The notes under the pieces: generated by a model | The model's input: the letters and a program-made list of their open reading frames with translations, nothing else | What the model was told of the DNA's origin: nothing | Databases searched by the model: none | Shown here: positions 20,882-34,300 of the stretch, piece after piece | Numbering within the stretch: the stretch's first letter is position 1 | How the letters are laid out: the number at the start of each line of letters is the position of its first letter | Translations under genes and position numbers: made by a program | Assembly: GCA_014706295.1 (NCBI GenBank) | Contig: JACSVZ010000022.1 | Coordinates: 10,682,830 to 10,746,829 of the forward strand | Direction of reading: 5' to 3' | From: Lycocorax pyrrhopterus obiensis | Taxonomy: Eukaryota; Chordata; Aves; Passeriformes; Paradisaeidae | DNA: 64,000 nucleotides

Positions 20882-23618
20882 TTTTTTTCATAATCACTTC
20901 TTTTGCACAACAACAACCTCAAGTTGACAATGAAATGCACGTGGCAGACCGAAGGGAACTGGACAAGGCTCTGTTAGGGATGGAAAGTCTTTCCATGACA
21001 CTGCGCCAGCTCCCCACCCGGCACAAGGGACGGTGACCCCGGCTGTGGCAGGAGGAGCACATCCTGCCCAGAGGACAGCCGGGGTGCTGAGCCCTGGGGT
21101 GACAGCTCAGCCCTGTGCCCACACAGTCATCTTCCAACCCTCTCCTGCAGCCACGGGCCAGGGTGTTCCTCCTGGGGCGCACAGCTGCGTATCCCCTCTC
21201 CGGACTTTGGTACTTCCCATTTCAGAGCACTTTAGAGGCGTGGAGGCATCGGCTCTCCCACAGTCCCCGTGGGGAGGGAGTGTCTGCGTCCCCTTGTCAA
21301 AGAGCGTGGGAAACTGAGGCAGAGGGGATGCCAGGGCAGGAATGCCCAGCTGTCCCCTGCATCCCTGCACCCCGGGGACCACGGAGCACCCACACGTAGG
21401 CATGGGCCAGTGCGCCTCTGCTGCTTTACTTAAAGACAACTGACTACAAAGGTGGAGTTTATTGGTCTTACTATGTCATCTCGTCCCTAGCATGGAGAGT
21501 AAGAAATCTCTAGCACCGTAAACAGCCATTCCCTGACTCATTTCAAGTGGTATCAGAGTGTATGTGCATATATTGTTTCCACGGATGCGTTTCTGTGCGC
21601 GTGTGCACAGCCGGGTGCACAGCCACTGCGAGGAGGACAGGAATGCCATGGGAGGGATATAACGAACCCCATGAGGCAGGATTGCAGAGCCAGGGCCAGA
21701 GAGTCACGCCAGGCTAAGCTAAAGCAAGCAAGCTGAAGTTTACATTTGAAAGGGAGCAGCAATACCGACCTACCCCCGAGGTAGGATGCATGCAATCGTC
21801 AACTCCCACCGGCCCTGGAAGGTCAACTCAAAGAGAACCCCACAACTGGGTTAGAGCAAGATTTTTTAATGACTCCAAAGTAATAAGACAAGGAACAGGC
21901 TCAGTCCAGAAGCAGTCGGAAGGGCCAGCATCCTCGGAAGTGCCTATTTACAGAGAGAGCTGAGCTCTTCCGTACGGGATAATGCAGGCACAGAGCTGTA
22001 ATTTGGGCTGTGAGGCCGGTTGTCCCGGCTTCCTATAGCTCCACCCATTGCCCGGCTGTTGGTGCCAGCTGGGAGCTCATTAGCTTCAGCTCCTCAGTCT
22101 TGCCCGAATCAGAGGCTTTTCTCCAGAAGGGCTCTTGGAAGGCCTATGCATGCACATAATGATGTCACCCTCCTGGCTTTCCTCCCTCAGACCACTGCCA
22201 CACTCGAGGTCCAGGCAGGGACACTGTGGGTGCCCTGAGGATGCTCCCCCTACGAGGCACATTCCCATGTCCTTATGGTGCTGCAAAAATGAGGCTGAAA
22301 ACTGTCGGTCCAGAACTCAATTCATAAACACCTTCAGGAATCAGTGGAGCCCTCAAGCCCCACCATAAGGAAGGTGACCCCAAGAACTGTGGGGTTTGCG
22401 TGCCATGTCCACAACCACAGTGCATAGGAATGCTCCAGGAATGACATAGGCTGGGGCAGTAAGGATGTTAATGAGGATACTTAATTAGTCTCAACTGAGG
22501 CATGAAGTATGCAGCTGCACACAGCCAATAGCATGAAGGGATATGGAAAGGCATGGAATAACCATGATCCTGGCCCATGCCACGTGCTGCAGGGTGGGCA
22601 CAGTGCTGCATGAGCTCCTGGCCACGATGGGTTTGGAGCAGTGGGTGGACACCCCTCATCCAGCCAACACCGCGCAGCCAAAGCAGTCACACATTTCCCT
22701 GATAGTGCCCCGTGGCACTGGACAAGCTCCTGAACATCCCTACTCCATCCATCTGCACCAGGCAAACATGGCTCTGGGACACGTAAAGCCTCTGGCCCCA
22801 CAGGTGAGGCTGTTTCCTTGGCACAACGTGTCTCAGCAGCAGATACCTGACATTACCAATGTGCAGCTCTCCCTGCACGTCCCTGCTCCTCTGGTGCAGG
22901 AGCTTATCCTGCAGTAACACATTTTCCAGCCATATCCACTGTCCCCCACTGCACCAACCTGAGGGAGAGGAGAAAAATTAGTTTCCCAGTGCTCACACCT
23001 GCACAAGCACCATCTGCCAGGCCATTCTGCACTTGCCATGGGAATTTTTGCCAGGAAAAGCTATTGCAAGAATAAGTCCCGACTTGAGACCCACCTGGGC
23101 TCCAGGGAGGGGGAGGAGAGGGGCGTGGGGCAGCACAAGGGACCAAGAGGGAAGATCCAGGCAGGAATTCAGCCTGGAGACTCAGGAGCTGTTTGGGAGG
23201 ACGGCTCTGACCGGCACAACCTGTTACTGACCAGCTCTCTTCCAGCACATGCTAAACCTGACAGATCCTCCAGCCTCTGTGGGGTTGCAGGGAACCACCT
23301 GGAACCTCCACACGGGGAGGTTTGGATCAACACTAATTATATGTGCTAGAATTGAAGCATCACCTCTACTCTTCCTCTCAGCCCGCCCTTCTCCTCCCAG
23401 CACGAGGAGCAGCCGTCCCCGCTCTCACTGCCCTGCCCGCAGGACTCGGCTGCCTCCAGCTCCCAATTCCATCATTTTCCAGCTGCTCTCTGTCCAGCAT
23501 CCCACTGGCACCCTGCCTTCACCTGGCCCAGCCTCCGTCTCCTTCTGAGCCCCCAGGAGAGAGTGAAAATGGCCATTTCTCTTGTTTTCAACTCTTGCTC
23601 ATGAGTACAACATTTCTG

Positions 23619-23645
23619 ATAATAATAATCATAATAATCATAGTA
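23619..23645. repeat. (AAT/CAT)n short simple repeat
   Basis: AATAATAATC followed by ATAATAATCAT, in the STMN3 3' flank. Confidence 0.85.
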
Positions 23646-25180
23646 CTAAAAACAGTATTTACAACAAGCTCCAGGTCAGAATTACACACCAAGCAAACAC
23701 TCAGCACCACAGAGAGTAGGACAGGGTTAATATCTCGCAGATACCTTCTCAGATCCCACCAACGCGGGACACAGACATTTGACAGTTTCAACCATTTCTT
23801 ACACACAAACATTTCATTTAAAGTACTTTTTAAATTTTTTTTTAAACTTTTTAAAATTTCTCGTCACTATATGGATGAGGTGATGCTGACGGTGATGCCG
23901 CGCTCTACACAGATGCTTATCTAAGACAGCTGCTACTATAAACTGATCATTAGCTACTGTTAAGAAATTCAACCCTCAGTTTCATTCTTTGCCCTAAATC
24001 TAATTTTCTTTTGTCACTGACAGCACAGGAGCTTTCTAACAGCCCTGTCCTCCCCCCAGCCCAGGAGGAGGGGTTTGGGAGTAAGGTAGCCCTTCCTTTT
24101 AGGAGCAGAGTCCCCTGACATGAAGCCATGGCCATGGAGGCATCCGTCCCACATACAGCTGGGAATTCTGTGGAGATCAGCAGAGAGCCCCAGGATTCGG
24201 TCTCCAGCAATCTGCCCTGTGATGGCCCCAAAGAGCCACATCCATCTCTGGAGAGAGGGAAGGATTATTCTGTTCACTAAAAACCTGTTTCACAACCATG
24301 CACTGTCTCTGTCGGATTTGCTTTCCTACCAGAGTGGAATTCTGTGTTGTGGGAGCACTGGGGAGCCCGCAGAGCACTGAGGGTCCTCTCCCAGGGCTCC
24401 CATGGAGCTGGGAATGCAATCACCACCCGCGGCTCTCCCGGGCAGAGCAGCCAAGAGCTCAGTCCCCGCTCAGGCAGGGAGAGGGTGGCTCAGTGGCCAA
24501 CCAGGGCATTGGGCAGTGCCCACTGTGACAGGGACTTGCTGTGATGTGGCACCTGGCACCAAGCTTTGGGTGGAGCCCCTCAGCTGCTTCCATATGGGCT
24601 CTCAAAAATCATCCAAAGATGAGGACTGTGGGTCACTGCCTGCCTGGGCTGGCTCTGGAGGCAGCCAAGAGATGGGGGTTCTGCACACTGCGGCTCCTGA
24701 GCCATCCATCCCTCTCCTTCCTCTCTCCTACCACAGGCAAACAGGGGGCTGCTCCCTATTTTACTTCACACACAGAAATTATCACTTACTTCCCATTTTT
24801 CTGAAACTGATATTTGGCTCAGAGCAAACACCAAGAGGAGGAAAAGCCCCAGATAAGAAATCCGTACCTCTGTGACACTGCTGGTTGAATTTATTAGTAT
24901 CTTAGTTTGTTGTTTTGTTTTTTTACATGAGTTTAAGAAATATTTTTTTTAAAAAAAAGGACAAAACCCTCCAAAGAAGCTCTTTGATTGACTGATCAAC
25001 TGATTTGATTCTCTATTTGATGTGAACTAGTTGCTATTCTGCTTAGAGGTCCCTATGATCTGTGAATCCCCACAAGCACTGACGATTAGGGATGCAGAGA
25101 GAAGCGTGTAGCTGGGGACGAACACCGGGGATGGGGGATGGAGGACCGAATGTCACATCTAGACAAACAAAATAAAATGT

Positions 25181-25207
25181 GTTGGTTGGTCGATTGGTTG
25201 GTTTGTT
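25181..25207. repeat. GGTT-rich simple repeat
   Basis: GTTGGTTGGT then GATTGGTTGG, about 40 bp past the STMN3 stop codon on the transcript side. Confidence 0.8.
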
Positions 25208-25243
25208 AACAGGAATCAGGTGCTAGATGTGTAGAAAAGCCCT

Positions 25244-25303
25244 TTATCCAGAGATCTCCTCCCGCTGTTCCTTGTTCCTGCGGACTTCGGCTGCGTGCAG
25301 TTC
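25244..25303 (-). CDS. STMN3: STMN3 coding exon 5 (C-terminus)
   Basis: Acceptor CTTTGCAG, then [19 protein letters not shown] and TAA at 25246-25244. Phase 0 at its start. Confidence 0.95.
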   Translation of the reverse strand, partial: ELHAAEVRRNKEQREEISG

Positions 25304-28300
25304 CTGCAAAGATGGGAGAGATGACACCGGGCTAACATGCCCTGCTCCTGTGATCAATATTTTCCTCCTGCACACAGGATTTGCATCAGACAAAGAGACC
25401 AGTTTCCCATCCAACACACTCTGAGGTGGTTACACCTGCAAGGAGTGAAGGATCATCTGTGGGAGCCTGGAGGAGGTGGAACCTCCAGTGAACGCACTCC
25501 TGGCTCCTCTCTCCTGCAAAACCCTTCAGGCCACACAGCCCATGGTAGGCCTGGTGCTGTGGCTTTGGACTTGCACTTATCAAGATTATCCAGGCTATGT
25601 TCTCCACTGACCTTGAAGGCCATAACCCCCCCTCCTCATGCTACTCTGGAGCAGAGCTGCTCCTCAGCAACCACCACCAAGAAAACGCCCTGTCCCTTGC
25701 ACCCATCACACTGCGACCAGACCCCATTTTTCCGTGAGGATCAGCACCCCCAGCCCCCAGCCCTGTCCCGGGGGTCGCACTTGCCTTCTCGCGGAGCCGC
25801 TCCCTCAAGGCAGCGAGATGTGCCTCACGGATCTCCCTGCTCAGCTCCATCTTGTAGTTGAGCTTCTCCTCGGCCAGGCGGCTGAAGTTGTTGTTCTCCT
25901 CCAGCGCCTTGTGCAGCACCTCCCGCTCGTGTTCTCGCTTCTCCGCCAGCTGCTTCAGCACCTGCGCCTCCTGGGTCTGCCGAGGGAGGGGGTGAGGCCG
26001 CCGGAGAGGCTCTCCCAGAGTTCATCTCCCCAGAGAGGCTTTCTGACTCTCTCCTCTGTTCAAACCACTCTGCCACCCCCTTCCACCCCATAACGCGATC
26101 TTCTTGCTTGGAGGATACTTTTGACACCTTTTTTCCTGCTATCATAGAATCATTTAGGTTGGAAAAGCCCTCTGAGACCATTGAGTCCAACAGTTCCCCC
26201 AGCACTGGCCAGCCCGCCACTAACCCATGTCCCCAAGTGCCACATCTACACAATGATGATGGTGCAGTGGAATTCCCTGCCTAAATCAGGCTGCAGAACC
26301 TCACTCCATGATTCCTATGTCTGACCTGACAATTCACAGTGGAATAACAAGTGTCAGAACACTTCTGAGCTGTTTTAGATTACTCCTGCTGAGTTTTAGG
26401 GTTAGGTGCCATCAGTACCAGAAAAGCCACTGCTTTTACAGGACATCTCCTTACCTTCCTCCTCTCTTCTGCAGCCTCCAGCCTCCTCTGCAGCTCCTCC
26501 AGGGACAGGTCCTTCTTCTTGGGAGGGGAGGAAAGGATTGGGCTCTCAGGAGATAAATCTGAAGGGGACTTCAGGATCACTTCGAAGCTCTGGCCTGATG
26601 CTCTCTTATCCAGCTGCTTCACCTCCATATCTTTGTGGGGAAAAAAACCAGTGATTCTGTGAACCTGTGCCACTCAGGAGAGTGTTCACCTGAGGTTATC
26701 AAGCTCCTCACACAGGAATTAAGATTTTCTCATGTCCTGACCTGGGTGATTATGTTTTATCTCCAGAATTTCTTGATTAGTGATCACCTTCATCCCCCCA
26801 TGCAAATGCAATTAATTTAAAGTCATGGCATAATTACAGCAAGGTCACATTGCTGTTAATACCTTGTATGTCACCCCAGCATGAAGCAGAGAGACTCTGA
26901 CTCTGGCAAGCTCCCATGTTGCCTGTGGGAGCATCATCCAAACACGGCTGGAGCTCCTGTGGGAGCAGGTTACCTACCTCCATACTGGTAGATGGTGTTG
27001 GGATGGGGCTGGGTGTGGAAACAGGAGCAGATGAGGGAGAGCAGAGACAGCTCCTTCATTTTCTCCTTGTAGGCTGAAAAATATGAAATAGTAATGAGAG
27101 AGATTCAAATGGCAACAGCATCTCTTTTTCATGGAGAAATTAAGCAAGCATCCCATTTGCAGCTATCAGACTCTGTGGAGGCTTTTCCATGCTGCCAAGA
27201 AATCCCATTTGCAGCTACCAGACTCTGTGGAGACGTTTCCATGCTGCCATAGCTTGCCAAAAGGTCCTCAAGGAGTGTCTGATCTGGAGCAGCCTAAATT
27301 AGCTGCCAGTGTGGCAAATGTCACGGGAACACATACAGTAGGGATTTAAAAAATCTAGAGGTAAAGGATTCTGTGCAGGATTTTCCTTCCAAAGGAGCTG
27401 GGACGCTGCAGCCCGTTTAGCTAAACATGTCGGGAGAGCTGCTCACACCCTTTCTCCACTGCAAGTGGGATTTCCAACCTCTGAGATAAACGGTGCCCAC
27501 TGACACCTGGAAACCTTGCTCAAGCCCTGGAGAGTTGGGAATATTTCACAATTCAGCATTTCTGAGGTGAGGGTGAAGAGGCAAGAGGAGATCAGCAATG
27601 TGAAGAACAAAGGGGCATTTGAGTGATGAAACTGTTCAGGGGCTCTGCTACCAGGGGAAGAGCTGGACCCCAACTTCACAAGGTGCCTCCTGCCCTGTAG
27701 CAGCAGATCAGGGGGATGTGAGGGGATTCTGCCACCACCTTGGCCCACACAGGCAGAGGCTGGTACAGTCTGTGAGCACAGTAAATATCCTTCTGCAAAG
27801 GACAGGAAACACACAATCCTTTCGAGCTCTGCTGCTGTGAGCCTTCCAGTTTGCTCATTGTTCCTGTGACTGGAGGATGCGCCACAGCATCCTTGGTGAA
27901 CACAAGTGCTGCCCCAACACAGATTGCTTCTGGGGCAATCTTCACCTTCAATTTATGGAGTTCAGCACATTTAAGACAGTGAAGTGTTTGCACACGCTTG
28001 ACAAAGAACCTCAGAATAGAAGGAGTTGAAGTCAGTGAGGTGCTCTGTCAGGCTGTCACGTTCTTTAGCACATGGGTGAAACCCTCACAGCATCACTCCT
28101 CTGTGGCAGGTCAGCAGCTGGGGCTCAGCAGTGGGCACTGCTGCCTCATGGGTCCTGTGAGGCTCTGTCCTGGGGTGGCTCCTTGAGGGACACCCAGGCT
28201 CGTGGGGACAGAGTCTTCACGGCTGCATGTCCTGCCAAACCTGTCCCGAGCGTCCCTGTGCTGCCGTTCCTCCTGCCTCTGCCACAGGCACCCTGCTGTC

Positions 28301-31300
28301 CTGCCCTGGCTCTGCCTCTGGATTTCCCACATATCCTGGTGCTTCTGGCCTTGGTTTGTCCCCTCTGTACTGAGCTCATTTTGTGCTCCAGCCAGAGGCA
28401 ACTCTGCAACTCAGCTGCCAATGCCACCTTCAGAGCAAGACCCTCCCCTGGGCCAGGACAGGGAAATCCCCAGGACTCTGTGATCTGAAGAGGCATTAGA
28501 CACAGAACAATTCTGGAAAAAGTAACATCCTGTGTACCACATGCTCTTAGGAACATCTTTCTGGTATTCTCCTCTGCCTTCCCACAGCTAATTGAGTGGG
28601 AAAACCTATGCCTGCTTCCTGCTTGCACTTATTTTTCCTCCTAGGTGCAGAACTTCACTCTAATTAACACCCTTCTATTGCTAAACCACCACCCCTGAAG
28701 CTCAGATGTTGACTGAACACTTTTTTAGCTTGCTCCCCATTCTGATTTGAACCTCCTGCCCAGTCCTGCTGTTAAATGTAACCCAAATATAGAATAGTTT
28801 ACACGAGCAATGGCAGCCAGACATCTTTGATTCTGTTCTTAATGAAGAAAAACCTCTGGAGAGCCTCTGAGAGGCCCAAAGTCATGGCATGGAGCAGTAA
28901 GCTAATGCATCTCCTAATGTGCTGCCAAGAACCCTGAGGAGGGTCCCTGGGAATAGATGAGAGACATTACCATTTATTGTCATTTAGACATTGTCGTTTA
29001 ATACAAACAAACCAGTCAACAAGGTCGTTGCTCCACCATCATGTCTGGTCCTGGGTGAAACCAAGGCGTGAGGCGGATGTGCCACACCCCTGAGCCCCTC
29101 ATGTAATTCAATTTAATTGTCTGACAGCACTTGTTACAGAGCACAGTGCTTTGTATTTCGTGACTTGAGCTTCAGTACTGGCGCTGTGTGCAGATGATTC
29201 CATGCTGCGTTCCCTGCCTTTCAGGAGGTTTTCCGTGGGGATTTCACAGCTGCCCCCATTCCATCGGGATCTCCCCTGTCCTGCTTTCCCTCCTGCAGAG
29301 CAAGCTGACCGTTCCTCTCTGTCAATTAAAATGAAGAGGAGCAAGAGGACAAAAGGCCCCGGGCGGCGGCAGGGCTGTGGTGAGCGCTGGGAGCGCTCTG
29401 CGTCCTTCCCCCGCCCCGGAGCCTGCAGCTGCAGCCCGGCGCCAGCCGCCAGATGCAATTAGCGGCACACGGGGCCGGGGAGCGGGGCTGGAGCTGCCGC
29501 GGCCCCGGGGACCGGCGGGGGACGGTCCCGAAGGGCCCCGAGCAGCCCCCGCTGCCGGGGGGGAGCGGGGGAAGCAGCGGGAAGGGGCAGCGGACCGAGC
29601 CCCCCGGGACCCCGGGAGCTGCCGGTGCTCCGCTCCCCGGCCGGAGCTGTCCCTTCAGGACCGTCACCGCCGCCGGACCCCGGCCGGTAGCTGTCCCTTC
29701 AGTACCACCGCGGGGCCGGGCATGAAGAGGGGGAAGGACTGACTCCTGAAGAAATTATAGAATCACAGGAGCACAGAATCGTCACAGATTTGTTCGGATA
29801 GGAAAAGCTCTCCAAGATCATCAGGTCCAAGTGTTCCCCCAGCACAGCCAAGCCCACCACTAAACCATGTACCCAGGTGTCCACCTACACGGCTTTTAAA
29901 TCCATCCAGGGATGGTGACTCCATCTGTTCCCTGGGCAGCCGGTGCCAGGCTTGACAGCCGTTTCAGTGAAAACATTTTCTTTAATGTCCAGTCTAAACC
30001 TCCTCTGGTGCAACTTGAGCCATGTCCTCTTGTCCTGTCACTTGTTAATTGGGAGAAGAGGCTGAGCCCCACCTGGCTGCACCCTCCTGTCAGGGAGTTG
30101 TAGAGAGTAAGAAGGTCCCCCCTAAACCTCCTTTTCTCCAGGCTGAGCCCTCCCCAGCTCCCTCAGCCTCTCCTGGTGCTCCAGCCCCTTCCCCAGCTCT
30201 CTTCACTGAACACACTCCAGCCCCTCAATGTCATTCATGTCCTGAGGAGCCCCTGATCCATGCCCTGAGAACAAAACTGATCCCTGAAATCCCCACACCT
30301 GTGCTCCACAGCCACCAGCTACACCTGCGGGACACAGAAGCATCACAGTGATGGCCTTGTGCTCATGACACATTTCGTGACAAATAATTGTTTTATCAGT
30401 CTGAGACAAGAAAAGGCATCCTGTGAGGAGAGGTACATCCTCTGATTCAGTAACTAAAAGGAAGACCCATAACCTCTGGGTCGCTGTTTAGGAACCCGTG
30501 TCAGTGAAGATCAAACCCCAGATCTCTTGAAGCAAGACTTTGTCTCAATCACAGCTGCTTCAAACTCAGGGGTAAAAGATTGCCAACCTCAGCAGCAAAA
30601 TTTGTTTCAGAAGTATTTGCACTCCCATTTGCAATAGATTTAAGGTTTTGAGGACATATTTATGCCAGTGGACAAAACCCTTGAACCAGGAAAGGACAAG
30701 AGGTTGGCCAGAATATGACATGGCCAAGGAGTTCCTGCCCAGAAAGGCTGGATCTAGTGCACAAATGTACATATGTTAAGAACAATTAGACAGGGAGTGC
30801 TGGAGTTTTTACTGGAGAATCTATTAGCATTTTTGCTTCTGTTAACTTAGTAAAAATAAATTCAGCTTGCACTGAGCAAATATTTCATTTCTGTATAAAT
30901 TAATCTGGCTCAGGTCCTCAGGGACTGGATACCAAAGCATTGCTTCAGTCTCAGAGGTACAGCAAGAGCTCTGCCTCGTTGGTGGGCAGAGGATTAGGAC
31001 AGGCTGCTCACTCAGGTATGAATTACCGACATTTTACTTCTCTTATTTAGGCAAATACTGCAATAGAAGCATCAGCAGCAAATTCATTCACTCTGGTAGG
31101 GTCTTCATCACTGTGTCATAACATTTCACTGCTGTCCTATTAGAACTGGGGTGAAACATTGAAAATAACTGAGCTGTGTAAACCAAGAAGTGAATAAACT
31201 GTAAAAGATACAAAAAAATATATCAGTGTCCCATCCTGTAAAGTGGAGTGAACTTGCATTTTGTTAGCTTTAGAGATCTCTGAGAAGTGATTAAGCTACA

Positions 31301-34300
31301 ATCCATAAAGGTGCAGTCAGTTCCTCAACGTTTCTGAACATTTCTGCCCTGCAATCAGCACAGGCTGATTCTGGTTTGGTTGTATTCCACCCCACACCCC
31401 ATGAGCCAATCAGTCTTCATTAAAATTTTTCATCTAACTTTTCCCTGCGTGTTATTATCATATTACAATAGAACGCATTGCCTGGGAAAAATCACTTTCT
31501 CCCTGTTTCAAAGAGAAGAAGGGAGATGCCCTGAGCCTTCCCCAAGGCACCAGGAGGCTCAGGGCGCTCCCAGCTCTCTCTGGCGGCTCCTTTCCTGTGC
31601 TCCCTCTAGTGCTGTAGGCAACATCCTGCATTTCCATATCCCCACCGCTCTGCATCAGTGCTGTGCACACCATCGATCCATGTAAAGTGTTTATCTCCAG
31701 GTCAACCCCCGGAGACATTATCCAGCTGCTCCCCGAGTGCTTGTGGTGCCAGAGATGGAGGAACAGCTGGGAATGGTGCGGCGCAGGAGCAATGGGATCC
31801 ATTTTCCTCCTCATGATGTGCCTGGATGGTGGGGCTTAACACCTATTATTCATTAAAAAGTTTTGTTCTCTGCTTCCTAAATACATAAAGCTGAACTGCA
31901 GCCAGGTTCTGGGGTGGTATTTAACGGCATACAGAAAAACAGAGCGAGGCCATCTCGGCACACCACCGACACAGCATCAGTGACAGCGAACCAGAGGCAG
32001 AGCGAGGCTAATTTATGTGAAATTTAAATGGATGAGACTGGATGTGCTCTGTCTGATAGCAAGGTCAGAGGAAGGTTGTGACAAGAAAATAATTTGGTTT
32101 GTGAAGATAACTTTGGAGAAGTAAGAATTGCTTCCATAATGAATATTATCTCACAAAAAAATGGGAACAGGCCAATTATAAATGAAGCCAAAGCTTAAAC
32201 AGAAGGTAGAGAAGCCAGAGAGACAGAGAACTGAGACCTCCAGCACAGATTGCAATGCCACACACACAACAAAAGCTACCAGAGTCCTCAATAAGCCTTG
32301 AGAGTACAGCAGGTTCTAGGTATTCTCCCCTGCTGTGAATCCTATCATAAAAATATTGGCCAGACCTTCAGTCTAGTGCACTTCCACCTTCTTGCTCCCC
32401 AGCTTCTACAAACAGGTCAGTAGCAGATCTCACACAACCAGAAAACACTAGTGGGTTTTTCATTTGGTTTTTGGTTGGTTGATAGCTTTTTTTGGGAGGG
32501 TTTGGGGTTTTTTTTGTCAGCTCCAGAGTTGTACCCCACACTGATGGTATAGGGACACCCTGAGACTCCAGGCCCAGAAGTTCCCATGGGCTCATGTGGA
32601 ACCATCCATGAGAACAGGCAGATGTGAGGTTTACTCTGCCTTCTGTCAGACATCTGCTGAACTATTGCCCAGGAACGGTTTCCAACCACCCGGCTCCTTC
32701 CCCCCAGGTTTTATTGGCAGCTCATGAATGTCACAACAACTCATGCTGTGCACAGCCAAAGCATCAGCAAATCACTCGAGCTGTAGCACTGGAACATGTG
32801 GGCTGCTCCCAGGAAAATAACCAGGGAAATCTCCTCTGGTATGGGCTCAGCGAGAGAGAAGGGCCCGAGCTGTGCAGCAGGGCCTGGCTGGGGGGTTACT
32901 GTTGGGAAGGAGAGAAGCATGGCCTGGGTTGCTTGATAAAGCAGAGGAAGGAGCCAAATGGAAGCAGCTGACCCAGAGTGTTTGTGGATTTGGGGCAAAC
33001 ACAGGTTTGGACAGTCGGGTTTGGGTGAGACAAAGAGCTACAAAAGAGCTGGGGAGCTGGTGAGGCAGCAGTTCATGAGACAGCCAAAGACAGAGCCCAG
33101 TGCCGTGATGTGTCAGGTACAGATGTGCTGTGTGACCACAGACAGCCATTTGGCCTTTTTGGATCTTGGTTTCCTTTCCATTAACTGAGGATTATTGTAT
33201 TTGCCCATTAAACAGCGGGATTATTTGTATAAACAATTTAGAGGGGATAAGATTCTCTAGTAGGGCAATACTCATGTAGAAGTACCTTGAAAAAATAAAA
33301 GGATTGTTCAGAAATGTGCTGAGCAGCTCTTCACCATTTGGGAGGGGCCAAAGTGCCACAGCACACGCACATGGTCTTTGGTTGCTCTCTGGCCCTTTTG
33401 TATTTCTAAATCACAGCGCATTGGTTTAACTCCCCTCTGGAGAGGAGACTTTCATTTTTAAAACATAACTCACACCTGCAAGACTAAAGCCCATGTCAGT
33501 AAGACAACTGGGAGGGATTAGCCAGGCATGTTGTTTCCAGTTAATTTAGGGGTACAGAAGTTTGAGTGAGCTTCAGGTCCCTCCAAGGATTGTCATGAAC
33601 AATCATCAGCCCCGTTCACCCCCCTGCTGCCCACATTGCTGTCACAGTGGGCTTATCTGCAGCCTTCTGGTTGCCACATCAGACCACTAAATCTCAGCTT
33701 TTACTCAGCAGAAGGAAAATGTGTTCATCTGATAAAACAGTGCCTTCACCAGATCTGAACCAATGATGACAGATTCCAAGAAGGGGCTTTTTTGAGATAT
33801 CTGAAGCATCTTCACAGAGTCTACATGTTGCCATTAAACAAGATATTATTTGTATTTTAGAAAGAACAAGTATTTTCCGATTATTTAGATCTCTTGTTTG
33901 GATACACTGGTGAAAAAAATATACATCTATATAAATGCCTACAATAATACAATAGGCTCTTTTGGCATGTAAAACTGAATTCCTAATAAAAGAATCATAA
34001 TTTTTTAAGGCCACATAGACTTCTTCAACAGCCAAAGAAAAAGACAATAGTGATTTCTTGAGAACACAGAGAGATGGAGAGCTTGGTAGAAGGGACTCTG
34101 ACTCTCCAACATGGGCAGTACAAATGCCAGGACAGGGCAACACCATATGGTGTCCCTCAATACCACCCAGAAAAGGGATCAGGGGATAACCCAGAGCTAC
34201 ATCAAGTCCCTCAACTCTCACATTTCATGGCAGGACGGGAAAACCTTGGGATCTGCCAAGGCCCATTTACCATGCCCAGTCATGAGGCCAGGAATGACAA

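Larger units (their letters stand above)
20850..25243 (-). other. STMN3: STMN3 3' flank and possible long 3'UTR
   Basis: No gene is recognised between the STMN3 stop and two minus-strand AATAAA hexamers at 20876-20881 and 20856-20861; another lies at 21458-21463. A 3'UTR of up to 4.4 kb is possible but unproven. The true end may be closer, using a signal I have not identified. Confidence 0.35.

Noticed and set aside
21050..21085. Possible REST/RE1 silencer element in the STMN3 flank (GGGTGCTGAG)
   Set aside because: Only one half-site fits; the second half does not match the consensus in order or spacing.
22543..22917. 124-codon plus-strand ORF in the STMN3 3' flank
   Set aside because: No known domain, opposite to the gene direction, no supporting signals.
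33694..34221. 175-codon minus-strand ORF in STMN3 intron 1
   Set aside because: No recognisable motif, splice context or codon pattern; consistent with a chance frame in AT-rich sequence.
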